Of a stretch of 64,000 nt of DNA, positions 8,477 through 17,005 are shown in pieces. A program made the position numbers and the translations under genes. Origin of the DNA: Sphingobacterium micropteri (GTDB taxonomy: Bacteria; Bacteroidota; Bacteroidia; Sphingobacteriales; Sphingobacteriaceae); NCBI RefSeq assembly GCF_014692515.1, contig NZ_JACOIK010000009.1, forward strand, positions 186,001 to 250,000. Reading direction: 5' to 3'. Each line of letters begins with the position of its first letter. Position 1 is the first letter of the stretch. The notes below the pieces were generated by a model that made no database searches, had not been told where the DNA came from, and saw only the letters and a program-made list of their open reading frames with translations.

Positions 8477-9963
8477 TATTTCCAAGTATATGAAACCACC
8501 GATTGTGCCGGAATTTCTGCTCCAAAATAGTTTGTCCCGTCCGAAAAAGTAATACGCATATCCGTCGCATTCTCATTAAGCAACACCACCGCATAACTGT
8601 TATCTGGATTCTTAAAAGCCGACAGCACAACCCCATCTTCCGTAAAACCTTCTGTACCGATACGTAATGCGCCAGGTTTTACCACCGATGAGAGGTGCCC
8701 TACAATAAAGTAATGTGAATTTTTCTTTATCGTTTTATAGTCTGTCGAACTGATATCTACTGCTCCGAAACACGTTTGACAACCTCCGTCCCGGTTCGGC
8801 CCTCGTTCTGAATCTAACATCAAATTCCAAACGATAACACCACGACACCAGTTGTTAACCGTGCCCAATGCGACCTCTTTCATATCTTCCAAAAGCCGTT
8901 TGCCAAGATTCTGACCGGTATTCCAGGTGCCGATAGATGTTTCCGTGAACACCAGCTCTTTTTCGGGCGCTTTGGTATGTATATCCAATAATTCTGCTTT
9001 ATCGCCTCCATAATTATGATAGGCCGCTCCGGCAAAATAAGCTGCCGCCTCCGGATCCTCATAAATCTTAACGGGATAATCTTCCTGACTACTTATATTG
9101 TCGTAGTTATAGTTATGGTCAAAAGCATATATTTTTGCGCTGATACCCGCTTGCTGAAACTTAGGTCCCAGTGCATCGCGCACAAAATCACGTTGTTCGT
9201 CCCAATACATCAACATGGAAGCCGAGTTTAAGGGGTTCAACGGTTCATTTTGTGGTGTGATGGAATAAATTTCAATACCTTCCGCTTTCAAAGCTTGAAT
9301 CCACTTTACGAAATACGTGGCGTAGTCTTGATAATATATAGGATTCAGATGACCACCTGTCCACGAATCGTGTGGTGCCAAATCTGTTAGGTTATTTACT
9401 TTCATCCACTTGGGGGGTGTCCAAGGCGATCCCATGATTTTGATATAGGGATTAATAGCGAGAATTTCTTTCAGAATCGGAATAACATATTTCTTTTCTT
9501 CTTCCTGCAAAGCAAAATTTTCAATACCTGGTTGGTCGGCCAAGGTATATTCACTCATGGAAAAATCTGAACAGCCGATCGCGATACGGATATAGCTTTG
9601 TCCCATACCCTCATTTACATCGAACGTCTCTTTCAGAAATTTCGTCCGGTCAGCCTGAGCCATTTTCAACAGGTTATACGCTGTCGAACCGGTTATGGCA
9701 GCACCGAAGCCGTCCATCGTCTGATATTTTACATGCTCGTTCAGCAAGATAGTGCGTGGCGACATATTGACTTCGGAACCGAAATCCACATAGGTTTTTC
9801 TAAACTCTTGTGTACGCGCTGCTGTCGTTATATATACGGTTACATCACCCGAAGTTGGACCTGGTAGATCCGGCGTCACATCATTTTTAGTACTCGATCC
9901 GCAAGCCATAACCATCATGCTCAGGAGATTCCCTAATATCATTTTCTTCTTGAATGTTTTCAT
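8476..9963 (-). CDS. GH30 family glycoside hydrolase lipoprotein (likely endo-beta-1,6-glucanase)
   Basis: This 495-residue enzyme is a retaining beta-glycosidase of clan GH-A. The leader ends in MVMAC, so Cys21 should be lipidated and the protein surface or periplasm facing. DGFGAAITGSTAYNL (about 84-98) is the GH30 opening motif. ITPQNEP places the acid/base at E240 and VFTETSIG the nucleophile at E341. MGSPWTPPKWMK at about 177-188 is also diagnostic. The sequence looks like subfamily 3, which includes glucosylceramidase-like enzymes and the beta-1,6-glucanase of Bacteroides thetaiotaomicron (BT3312). Placement beside SusC/SusD favours the glucanase activity. Beta-xylanase or fucosidase activities of other GH30 subfamilies are less likely. 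Confidence 0.88.
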   Translation of the reverse strand: MKTFKKKMILGNLLSMMVMACGSSTKNDVTPDLPGPTSGDVTVYITTAARTQEFRKTYVDFGSEVNMSPRTILLNEHVKYQTMDGFGAAITGSTAYNLLKMAQADRTKFLKETFDVNEGMGQSYIRIAIGCSDFSMSEYTLADQPGIENFALQEEEKKYVIPILKEILAINPYIKIMGSPWTPPKWMKVNNLTDLAPHDSWTGGHLNPIYYQDYATYFVKWIQALKAEGIEIYSITPQNEPLNPLNSASMLMYWDEQRDFVRDALGPKFQQAGISAKIYAFDHNYNYDNISSQEDYPVKIYEDPEAAAYFAGAAYHNYGGDKAELLDIHTKAPEKELVFTETSIGTWNTGQNLGKRLLEDMKEVALGTVNNWCRGVIVWNLMLDSERGPNRDGGCQTCFGAVDISSTDYKTIKKNSHYFIVGHLSSVVKPGALRIGTEGFTEDGVVLSAFKNPDNSYAVVLLNENATDMRITFSDGTNYFGAEIPAQSVVSYTWK

Positions 9964-9979
9964 CTATTTTATTTCTTGA

Positions 9980-11512
9980 TTAATAACCTAAATTCTGTTT
10001 TAAATTCGGATTCTGATCCAGCATACTTTGCGGTATTGGCATACGATACGAGTATTCATTGAACGGGTATACCTGCGTTCTTCTACCCGAATCTTTGGCA
10101 TATACGCTATTCATCACTTCTTCCACTTTATCCAAACGCCTTAAATCATACCAACGCTGCCCCTCAAAAGCAAGTTCCAACCGCCTTTCTGTCAACAAAG
10201 CTTCCAACATAGAGGCCTTATTACCACGAACAGCAGATGAAAGCGCCCCTAGCCCAACCCTTGCGCGTACTTGGTTGATGATAGTAGCCGCTGTATTCAG
10301 ATCAGGGTTGTCTTTCATAATCAGCGCTTCCGCTTTCAGCAACAGAATATCCGCATAGCGGTATTTGATGATACTGTTCACTGCGGACCGCAGCTTGTAC
10401 ATAAACGGATAATTATTCGCCGGATAGTAGTTGCTCCAAGTCGTTTGATAATACACTACCGATTCGCTAAAGCGTATCTCGTCGCCTTCCCGTTGAAAAG
10501 CACTGATCAAATCACGCGAGGGTGTTACCCATTTTGCCCAAGTAAAATTTTCATTGTAGTTGATCAAATTTCTCCCGAACATCCAGGTAGCCCAGTTGCC
10601 GTTACCGGAGAAAAACTGCCCTTCCAATATTGATTCCGCAGTGTTGCGTTTCTTCGCATCGGTCTGATCCGCGTTCATCCCAAACAGATTGGTAAAATCT
10701 TCTTCCAGTGCAAACCCATCCGCGGCCAACTCATCGGCATACAGAATTACCTTATTATAGTCGCGTAATGGTTTCTCCGCATATATTTTAGCCAGTAACG
10801 CGCGAGCAACCGACTTGCTGAATTTTGTCTTGTCGCCTGTGCTATTGGCCGGCGCATCCGGAATAGCCTCCAACAGGTCTTTTTCAATTTGCTGATACAC
10901 CTCATCCTCCGTATTTTGTTCTGGGAAATACGTTGGATATACCTCTTGAATATTCTCGGAAGTAATATCTTTAGCTACTGTCGTGATCACCGGCACATCA
11001 CCCCATAGGCGTACCATATCGAAATAGATCATCGCCCGGAATATCTTCGCTTCTGCTTTGTATTGTCTGCGCTCGGTGCTAGTTAGCGATGTATCATCCA
11101 CAGAATCAATGTAAACAATCAGTCGATTGGCACGTCCTACATCCTCCATGAAACGATCCCAATCCCGCGCCAACACGCTGTTGGAACCATCAATGGCATT
11201 ATTCTCAAAGGGCAATACCTCTGCACCGGTCGTTCCGGCATAAGCATTATCGGCATGTGCGTCACCTATCAGCAAATAATCCAGATACCAATGTTCCTGT
11301 CGGTCACGAATCTGGTTATACAGCAGTTGCAGGTGGCTGACCACCGCGGCTTTATCACGGAAAGCGACGTATTCGCCTGCTTCGTTCACCCCTTCGGTTA
11401 CATCCGAATAAGCATCCAACGGATCCCGCATTAGCGAACAAGATTGCGTCCAAGTCAGTATCACCATCAAGAGTATACCGTTGCTTATAGTTCTATATCT
11501 TTTCATGTTCAT
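9980..11512 (-). CDS. RagB/SusD family nutrient-binding outer-membrane lipoprotein (PUL 1)
   Basis: This 510-residue SusD homologue captures oligosaccharide at the cell surface and acts as the lid over its SusC partner. The leader ends in WTQSC, giving a lipidated cysteine near residue 25. A helical TPR-like scaffold follows, with typical blocks RAMIYFDMVRLWGDVPVIT, KIYAEKPLRDYNKVI, IKYRYADILLLKAEALI and RRLELAFEGQRWYDLRRL. The C-terminus, NPNLKQNLGY, is the usual family ending (NPxLxQNPGY). It lies 12 bases after the SusC gene and 16 bases before the GH30 gene in the same operon. Of the two in-frame ATGs, 11512 and the second at codon 3, either may be used. Confidence 0.95.
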   Translation of the reverse strand: MNMKRYRTISNGILLMVILTWTQSCSLMRDPLDAYSDVTEGVNEAGEYVAFRDKAAVVSHLQLLYNQIRDRQEHWYLDYLLIGDAHADNAYAGTTGAEVLPFENNAIDGSNSVLARDWDRFMEDVGRANRLIVYIDSVDDTSLTSTERRQYKAEAKIFRAMIYFDMVRLWGDVPVITTVAKDITSENIQEVYPTYFPEQNTEDEVYQQIEKDLLEAIPDAPANSTGDKTKFSKSVARALLAKIYAEKPLRDYNKVILYADELAADGFALEEDFTNLFGMNADQTDAKKRNTAESILEGQFFSGNGNWATWMFGRNLINYNENFTWAKWVTPSRDLISAFQREGDEIRFSESVVYYQTTWSNYYPANNYPFMYKLRSAVNSIIKYRYADILLLKAEALIMKDNPDLNTAATIINQVRARVGLGALSSAVRGNKASMLEALLTERRLELAFEGQRWYDLRRLDKVEEVMNSVYAKDSGRRTQVYPFNEYSYRMPIPQSMLDQNPNLKQNLGY

Positions 11513-11524
11513 CAGATTTGCTAA

Positions 11525-14500
11525 TTAAAACTCTACATTTATGCCGACCACAAAAGACCTGTTCTGTGGATAAGTTCCCCAATCTATTCCCTGTACTGCA
11601 CCGGAATTACCCCACTGATTCACTTCGGGATCGAAACCCAGATATTTGGTGAAGGTGAGTATATTGTTTACCGATGCAAAAGGCTGCAAGCGGTTGATAC
11701 CGATACGGCTCAGTGCTCCGTTTTTCACATCGTAAGACAGTGCAATATTCTTTACGCGGAGGAAACTACCATCTTCAACAAAATAGGTGGAATTTTTCAG
11801 GTCAAAACCTGCCTTAGGAATAACCGTTTCTTGTCCGGGTACACGCCAGCGGTCCAATACACGCACCGACTGATTTTTGCCATCATACATCCCTTCGGTT
11901 TCCATACGCGAAGCATTGAAAATATCGTTTCCATAAGAACCCTGCAGGAATACACTTAGATTAAAACCTTTGTATGAAAAACTATTCGTTAGACCGAAGG
12001 TAAAATCAGGATTCGGATCGCCGATATACGTCCTGTCAGATGAAGAAATTCTTCCGTCACCATTCAAATCCCGGTACATCAGTTCGCCGGTCTCTGGGTT
12101 TACGCCATCACTGATATAGCCGAAGAAACCACCTAGGGCGCGCCCCGGCTCGTTGCGCACTGCATAATCATTGATAAAATCAGAAGTAGTCGCCGTATAA
12201 TATATCTTTTGCAGTTCCAATTTATCCAGACGGTTACGGTTGAACGAGATATTGAAGTCCGTAGACCATTTAAAATCGTTCACCATATTCTTGCTGCTTA
12301 GGTTCACATCCACCCCCTTGTTCGTTATCGCACCCTCATTCCGTCGGATAGATCCTACATCCCGCGCACCGCTAGGCACTGTGGCATACATCAGCACGTC
12401 CCTTGTTTTTTTGTAATAATAATCCAGATTCACCGTCAAACGGTTAGCAAAAGCGGTAAAATCCACCCCTACATTGGTTTGTGCAGTCGTTTCCCAACGC
12501 AAATCACGAGTCCGCAGATTTGCTGCGCTTATCACCGGTAACGCGTTCTCCTGTCCGGTTGTAAACCAAGACACCCGCGTTATATTATAGGTCTGCAGAT
12601 AGGAGTAATCTCCTAACCCCGATTGGTTTCCGGTTTCACCCCAACCGCCGCGGATTTTCAAATCGTTAATCCAGCTAACATCCGCTAGAAAATCTTCTGA
12701 CGATAGTCGCCAAGCAGCAGATACAGACGGGAATACCCCCCAACGGTAATCTGGGTGCAATTTGGAAGAACCATCTCCACGCAGATTGGCCGTAACCAGA
12801 TACTTTCCATCAAAATTATAGGCTGCCCGCCCAAATAGTGACATGATAGCCCACTGCGAACCACCTGATCCAGTTCCCGTCCACGAAATTTTGTTCGCTG
12901 CGTTTAAGGTTTGGATGAGGTCGTTACGAAAATGTGAACCATTAATCCAGCTATTCCGGTAGTCCGAAGTTGTCCAAGAGGTTCCGCCCATCAGATCAAG
13001 ACCGTGTTTACCATATTTCTTATTGAAATTCAACACGTTATCAAAAGTAAGCACGGTATTAACATTACGATTATCCGTTGCTTCGCCATATTGGTTGCGC
13101 CCCCAAGAGGTAGATATCGGATCCAGGAAAGTCGTCGTCAATCCATTCCGGCGGTCGATAGATAGCATGGTTTTGAAATTTAACTCCGGCGTGAAAGTCA
13201 GCGTAGCACTTCCCGACGCGATCAGCCAGTTTTCCCGGCCATTGTTATTTTTTGTACGGGCGATATTCTCCAACGGACTAGTAATATTCACCCCATAAAA
13301 ATCCGTGTAATATTGCTTCGGATTGTCCAGATCCCAAATTTCAGCATAGCTCGGGGTATTGATGACGGACAGCACCACGCCTCCGCGATTCGCGCCATTA
13401 CCGGTGTTGATACCATTTATATTCTTGTCTGAATACGAGATATTGGCATTTATTTTCAGCCAGTCGCGTACATTATTCTCTATACTCGCCCGGATATTAT
13501 AACGACGAAAAAAAGAGGACTTGATCACACCGGCTTCATCCAACATACCACCTGAAAGCATATAACGGAGTTTCTCATTGCCATCCGAAATAGATAGCTG
13601 GTAATTCTGCATCAGACCGTTTTGAAAAGTTTCGTCAAACCAGTCTGTTTGATCTTGAAGCCCCGATGGCACATGCACAATACCGATTTCATCTTGCAAA
13701 TCTTTATATTGTGCGGCATTCAGCGATTCTATCTTACTGATGACGTTGTTCCGCGTCAGTTGTGTATTCAAGGCTATCTTGGCATCGCCTGCCCTACCCT
13801 GTTTGGTGGTAACCAATATGACTCCATTGGCTGCCCGCGATCCGTAAATAGCTGCTGATGAGGCATCTTTTAGGATTTGTATGTCGGCAATATCGTTCGG
13901 CGAGAGAAAGCTCATATTCTCTACCGGCACCCCATCCACAACATAAAGTGGTGAATTGCTGGCGTTGAAAGAAGTTGTACCGCGTATGCGGATAGACGTT
14001 TCGCCACCGGGTGCTCCATTAGGCTGTATAACAGATACACCCGCAGCCTTACCCTGAATAGCCTGTCCGGCCGATACGACGGGTCTTTCATTCAAGTCTT
14101 CCAACGAAACACTCGAAATCGCTGTGGTTACATCCTTCCTTTTGATGGAACCATAACCAATGACTACCACATCATCCAACGTAGAACTACTTGGTTCCAA
14201 AGCAATATCTACAGCCGTACTATTCACGATAGTTGTGGATCTCTCATACCCGATATACGAAACAACTAAAGCTGCCCCAGAGGGTACGTTGGAAAGCGTA
14301 AAGGTTCCCGTGTTAGAAGTAGATGTTGTGATCGACAGACCCGATACCGTGACCGTGGCGCCTACGATGGGTTCTTGTGTTTGGCCATCTTTTACTGTTC
14401 CGCGCAAGGTGGTAATGGTCTGCCCAAACAGCATTCCTCCTCCCATTAGCAGTACTATTAAAAGAAATAAAGGACGTAGCCTTTTCATCGAAAATACCAT
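11525..14500 (-). CDS. SusC/RagA family TonB-linked outer-membrane transporter (PUL 1)
   Basis: This 991-residue TonB-dependent importer moves oligosaccharides across the outer membrane together with the neighbouring SusD. A signal peptide ends near GMLFGQ. A carboxypeptidase-regulatory-like domain follows (LRGTVKDGQTQEPIVGATV). The TonB-box region is VVVIGYG, and the plug domain has SIRIRGTTSFNASNSPLYVV and ILKDASSAAIYGSRAANGVI. The 22-stranded barrel ends in SFVVGINVEF. There is no N-terminal FecR-signalling (STN) extension, so it is a plain transporter rather than a transducer. It is the first gene of the operon, preceded by a 205-base gap with a -7 box. An internal ATG at 14488 is an alternative start. 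Confidence 0.96.
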   Translation of the reverse strand: MVFSMKRLRPLFLLIVLLMGGGMLFGQTITTLRGTVKDGQTQEPIVGATVTVSGLSITTSTSNTGTFTLSNVPSGAALVVSYIGYERSTTIVNSTAVDIALEPSSSTLDDVVVIGYGSIKRKDVTTAISSVSLEDLNERPVVSAGQAIQGKAAGVSVIQPNGAPGGETSIRIRGTTSFNASNSPLYVVDGVPVENMSFLSPNDIADIQILKDASSAAIYGSRAANGVILVTTKQGRAGDAKIALNTQLTRNNVISKIESLNAAQYKDLQDEIGIVHVPSGLQDQTDWFDETFQNGLMQNYQLSISDGNEKLRYMLSGGMLDEAGVIKSSFFRRYNIRASIENNVRDWLKINANISYSDKNINGINTGNGANRGGVVLSVINTPSYAEIWDLDNPKQYYTDFYGVNITSPLENIARTKNNNGRENWLIASGSATLTFTPELNFKTMLSIDRRNGLTTTFLDPISTSWGRNQYGEATDNRNVNTVLTFDNVLNFNKKYGKHGLDLMGGTSWTTSDYRNSWINGSHFRNDLIQTLNAANKISWTGTGSGGSQWAIMSLFGRAAYNFDGKYLVTANLRGDGSSKLHPDYRWGVFPSVSAAWRLSSEDFLADVSWINDLKIRGGWGETGNQSGLGDYSYLQTYNITRVSWFTTGQENALPVISAANLRTRDLRWETTAQTNVGVDFTAFANRLTVNLDYYYKKTRDVLMYATVPSGARDVGSIRRNEGAITNKGVDVNLSSKNMVNDFKWSTDFNISFNRNRLDKLELQKIYYTATTSDFINDYAVRNEPGRALGGFFGYISDGVNPETGELMYRDLNGDGRISSSDRTYIGDPNPDFTFGLTNSFSYKGFNLSVFLQGSYGNDIFNASRMETEGMYDGKNQSVRVLDRWRVPGQETVIPKAGFDLKNSTYFVEDGSFLRVKNIALSYDVKNGALSRIGINRLQPFASVNNILTFTKYLGFDPEVNQWGNSGAVQGIDWGTYPQNRSFVVGINVEF

Positions 14501-14562
14501 AAGTTTTTAGCGTTTGTTTTTGGATTATAACTGTAAGTTTCCTCTTCCCAAAAGGGATTACA

Positions 14563-14570
14563 CAAAAGTA
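14563..14570 (-). promoter_or_regulatory. -7 promoter box of the PUL 1 susC operon
   Basis: The minus strand reads TACTTTTG (TAnnTTTG), about 62 bases before the SusC start. A TTTG at 14588-14585 lies upstream, but the spacing is only 14 bases instead of about 20. A weak -33 would fit a promoter needing the DUF6377 activator, but that is inference. Confidence 0.45.
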
Positions 14571-14705
14571 GTCAAGGAAGTGTGCAAAAAAGAGAAAAAA
14601 AGCCTTCTTACACCAGAAAAGTAAACCAAAAAAAATTATAACTACTTAAAAAAAAAGGTATTTAAGATAAAAAATCAGAAAGCAAAAAGTAAATAAAATA
14701 CCCGC

Positions 14706-16325
14706 TTAAAAAGAACGAATGGTACCTATATCTCGAATTTTAGCTTCAAATTCATCTTTTGAACCGGCGACTTTATTACGTACTTTCACCCGATAATTAT
14801 ATACCGTACGCAACGAGTACCGAAGAAAGGACGCAATCTTCGCAGAATCTGTGATGCCGAGGCGAATTAACGCAAAGATACGCAGCTCGGTATTCAGTTC
14901 CCCTTTATTCGTGGTCATGTGTTCCTCCGGTCGCAACAGTTTATTGAAATCGTCCAGAAACGAGGGGTATAGATTTAAGAAAATAACATCGAAATTCCGG
15001 TATAGATCTTCGAGCTCATGTTTCACAACATCCTGTGATTTTAACATCTTGCCGATATCATCTAATTGCCCTCGTGCGAATTTCTTTCGTATTGCCGCAC
15101 GTTGTTCCTCAATCTTATCGATATAGCTGGAACAGATATCAAAAAACTGGGCAATATACTCTTCCTTAATATGGTTGGCTTCAGAAAGATCGGTATTAAC
15201 ATGCAGCAATTGCTCATTGAGATGTTGCAGTGCTTGGTTGGCATTATGTAAATCTGCTCGCGCAATTTTCAATTTTTTAATTTGCTGATATAACGCGAAC
15301 AAAACCAACATGAGCAGGATAGTAAGCGCACTAATGATGATCAGGTTTTGCCGTAGTACACGTTTTTGTTCCGCTTCCTTTTCCTGAAAGGAAGCGTTGA
15401 TAATGGAATAGAACGACGAATTCTCCAGTGTACGATAACGGACATTGGAAAAGACCGCGTCGTCGATAGCTTTCTGAATAAACGTAAAAGCCTTATCTAT
15501 ATCACCGGTCTCATAATAACATAACGCCAAACTCTGCAAGGAAGCATTATCTTTCACCACCTGTTTAATATCAGTTATGGCCGAGACTGTAAAATAATAG
15601 CATTGTTTTTCTATATCTCCTTCGTTTTTATAAATAATCCCCATAAGATAGGCAATTACAGCCCGTTCACGTTGATTATCGGTTGTTTCCCGGAGCAGGT
15701 GCGATAATATCTCCCGGGCTTTATCCGCCTCATGATGAAAGAGGCATTTTGTCGCCAACGCCATATTATAATCCAATGATGATGAATCCAAAACAGTCAA
15801 TAAAGAATCTCGATAAATTTCACTTTGCGTAAAATAGTGTTCTGTATTGCTGCTTTGTCCGTAATGGCTGTTAAATGCTAAAAAAGCATCAAAATAATCG
15901 GGCAGTAATGCCACAGACAGGCTGTCTCGTTCGATTTGTCGTAGCAGATTTCCGGATTCAATAAATTTTCCGGCGGAAGATAGTAGGCGGGCTAATAAAA
16001 TGGAGGCTTGGTTAATCCGTTCCGGATCTTGTAACCGCTCCACAACGTCTTTATATTGCAGCGTGTAACGAATAGCCGAATCGATCTGATATTTACGGTA
16101 TTCCTGAATAAGCTGGAACAGCAAATCCGCTTGCTGCGCAATTACCGGGTTACGCTTCAAATTGCGTTTTATTCCCTCTATTTTTCTCAGCTTATGCTGC
16201 TCAAACCGTTCCCTGTCTCGAAGCGCCTGCTCCAATTCTCTTTGCACCGAATCTACATCCGTCCCTGCAGAACAACAGAACCAGCAGGAAAATAAAATAG
16301 CGAATAGGGTTTTAGCTTTCTTCAT
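14706..16325 (-). CDS. Membrane-anchored TPR/DUF6377 transcriptional regulator of PUL 1
   Basis: This 539-residue one-component sensor-regulator has a signal-like N-terminus (residues 1-20) and a TPR-rich periplasmic part at about 30-320. One transmembrane helix follows at about 328-347, then a coiled-coil segment (HNANQALQHLNEQLLHVN). The cytoplasmic end carries a LuxR-like helix-turn-helix near residues 480-525: FALIRLGITDSAKIASFLRY followed by SLRTVYNYRVKVRNK. This architecture is annotated as DUF6377 in Bacteroidota. It usually sits beside SusC/SusD genes, where it is presumed to sense the incoming glycan. Its start overlaps the end of hslR by 14 bases, so it may be transcribed from the hslR promoter. 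It lies directly upstream of the susC promoter it probably controls. Confidence 0.85.
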   Translation of the reverse strand: MKKAKTLFAILFSCWFCCSAGTDVDSVQRELEQALRDRERFEQHKLRKIEGIKRNLKRNPVIAQQADLLFQLIQEYRKYQIDSAIRYTLQYKDVVERLQDPERINQASILLARLLSSAGKFIESGNLLRQIERDSLSVALLPDYFDAFLAFNSHYGQSSNTEHYFTQSEIYRDSLLTVLDSSSLDYNMALATKCLFHHEADKAREILSHLLRETTDNQRERAVIAYLMGIIYKNEGDIEKQCYYFTVSAITDIKQVVKDNASLQSLALCYYETGDIDKAFTFIQKAIDDAVFSNVRYRTLENSSFYSIINASFQEKEAEQKRVLRQNLIIISALTILLMLVLFALYQQIKKLKIARADLHNANQALQHLNEQLLHVNTDLSEANHIKEEYIAQFFDICSSYIDKIEEQRAAIRKKFARGQLDDIGKMLKSQDVVKHELEDLYRNFDVIFLNLYPSFLDDFNKLLRPEEHMTTNKGELNTELRIFALIRLGITDSAKIASFLRYSLRTVYNYRVKVRNKVAGSKDEFEAKIRDIGTIRSF

Positions 16326-16719
16326 CTTCCCACCAATCCGATTTCAAATCGTCTATCTCGCGACGATCTTTTTTAGTTGGTCGCCCCGTACCCCGATCAC
16401 GCTTCAACACGGGAGCGTGGAATGTCGATTTAAACGCATACGTTTCTTCTACCGGGGTCTGATCTTCGTAAAACTGCACGGCCGTTTTCGCATCTACACG
16501 TCTTTCTAATAGTCCTAAAACATGAATCACTTTACGTTCGATACCTTTCTGAACCGAATAGGTTTCCCCTACTTTGACAATATAAGATGGTTTTACATTC
16601 TGCCCATTGAGTTTTACGCGTCCAGCTTTACACGCCTCCGTTGCCAAACTTCTCGTCTTGAATATACGAATCGCCCACAAGTATTTATCTATTCGTAGTT
16701 TTTCCGTTTCTGCTGCCAT
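16312..16719 (-). CDS. hslR: Hsp15-like S4-domain RNA-binding protein
   Basis: This 135-residue protein of the heat-shock protein 15 family binds stalled 50S subunits carrying nascent-chain tRNA. The S4 domain spans about residues 8-70: RIDKYLWAIRIFKTRSLATE and ACKAGRVKLNGQNVKPSYIV. A basic tail with RDRGTGRPTKKDRREIDDL follows and matches the family. The frame is open to 16884, but the upstream codons run through repeat copy C. The ATG at 16719 gives the canonical Hsp15 start and has a -7 box four bases before it. The DUF6377 gene begins 14 bases before its stop, an unusual coupling of a ribosome-rescue gene with a glycan regulator. Confidence 0.9.
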   Translation of the reverse strand: MAAETEKLRIDKYLWAIRIFKTRSLATEACKAGRVKLNGQNVKPSYIVKVGETYSVQKGIERKVIHVLGLLERRVDAKTAVQFYEDQTPVEETYAFKSTFHAPVLKRDRGTGRPTKKDRREIDDLKSDWWEDEES

Positions 16720-16723
16720 ATAG

Positions 16724-16731
16724 CAAAAATA
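16724..16731 (-). promoter_or_regulatory. -7 promoter box of hslR
   Basis: The minus strand reads TATTTTTG (TAnnTTTG), with exactly four bases before the ATG, the same arrangement as trmN6. A leaderless transcript is implied. The -33 position falls in the end hairpin of repeat copy C, and no TTTG is visible there. Confidence 0.5.
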
Positions 16732-16743
16732 AGGTTTTTTTAT

Positions 16744-16950
16744 CTTCTTTTTCCCTGCGAAAAAGAAGCAAACCGACCAACGGGAGCTTATGAACACCAA
16801 AATAAACATTTGTTCATAAAAGCTCGTCCTTCGGATTTTTGACAGGGAGAGAAGGTGCAAGGGGAAGATTTCTACAGTTGTCAAAATTCCGGATGGACGT
16901 CATAGGTTAATGAGGGGTAGTGCAATTGTATTGTTCCTTCTTTAACTTAA
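16744..16950. repeat. Intergenic multi-hairpin repeat element, copy C (right half missing)
   Basis: This is the third copy, between the divergent hslR and dapD genes. The left end hairpin CTTCTTTTT/AAAAAGAAG (16744-16752/16760-16768) is identical in sequence to copy A. An extra hairpin from GAGCTTATGAAC to GTTCATAAAAGCTC (about 16785-16825) is shared with copy B. Unit L is strong: GTCCTTCGGATTTTTGAC (16826-16843) pairs with 16880-16898. The centre GTTAA (16906-16910)/TTAAC (16942-16946) is present. Unit R and the right end hairpin are absent; the dapD -7 box begins at 16961 instead. This is a partial element, by deletion or by modular composition. Confidence 0.75.
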
Positions 16951-16960
16951 GGATTTTTTT

Positions 16961-16968
16961 TAAGTTTG
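16961..16968 (+). promoter_or_regulatory. -7 promoter box of the dapD operon
   Basis: TAAGTTTG matches TAnnTTTG and lies 37 bases before the dapD ATG, directly after the end of repeat copy C. No correctly spaced TTTG -33 box is visible. Confidence 0.45.
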
Positions 16969-17005
16969 TAGATGACCTTGTCATTTCATAACATTATAAG
17001 TAAAA

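Noticed and set aside
16720..16884. N-terminal extension of the Hsp15-like protein
   Set aside because: It is translated repeat copy C; the canonical family start is the ATG at 16719.
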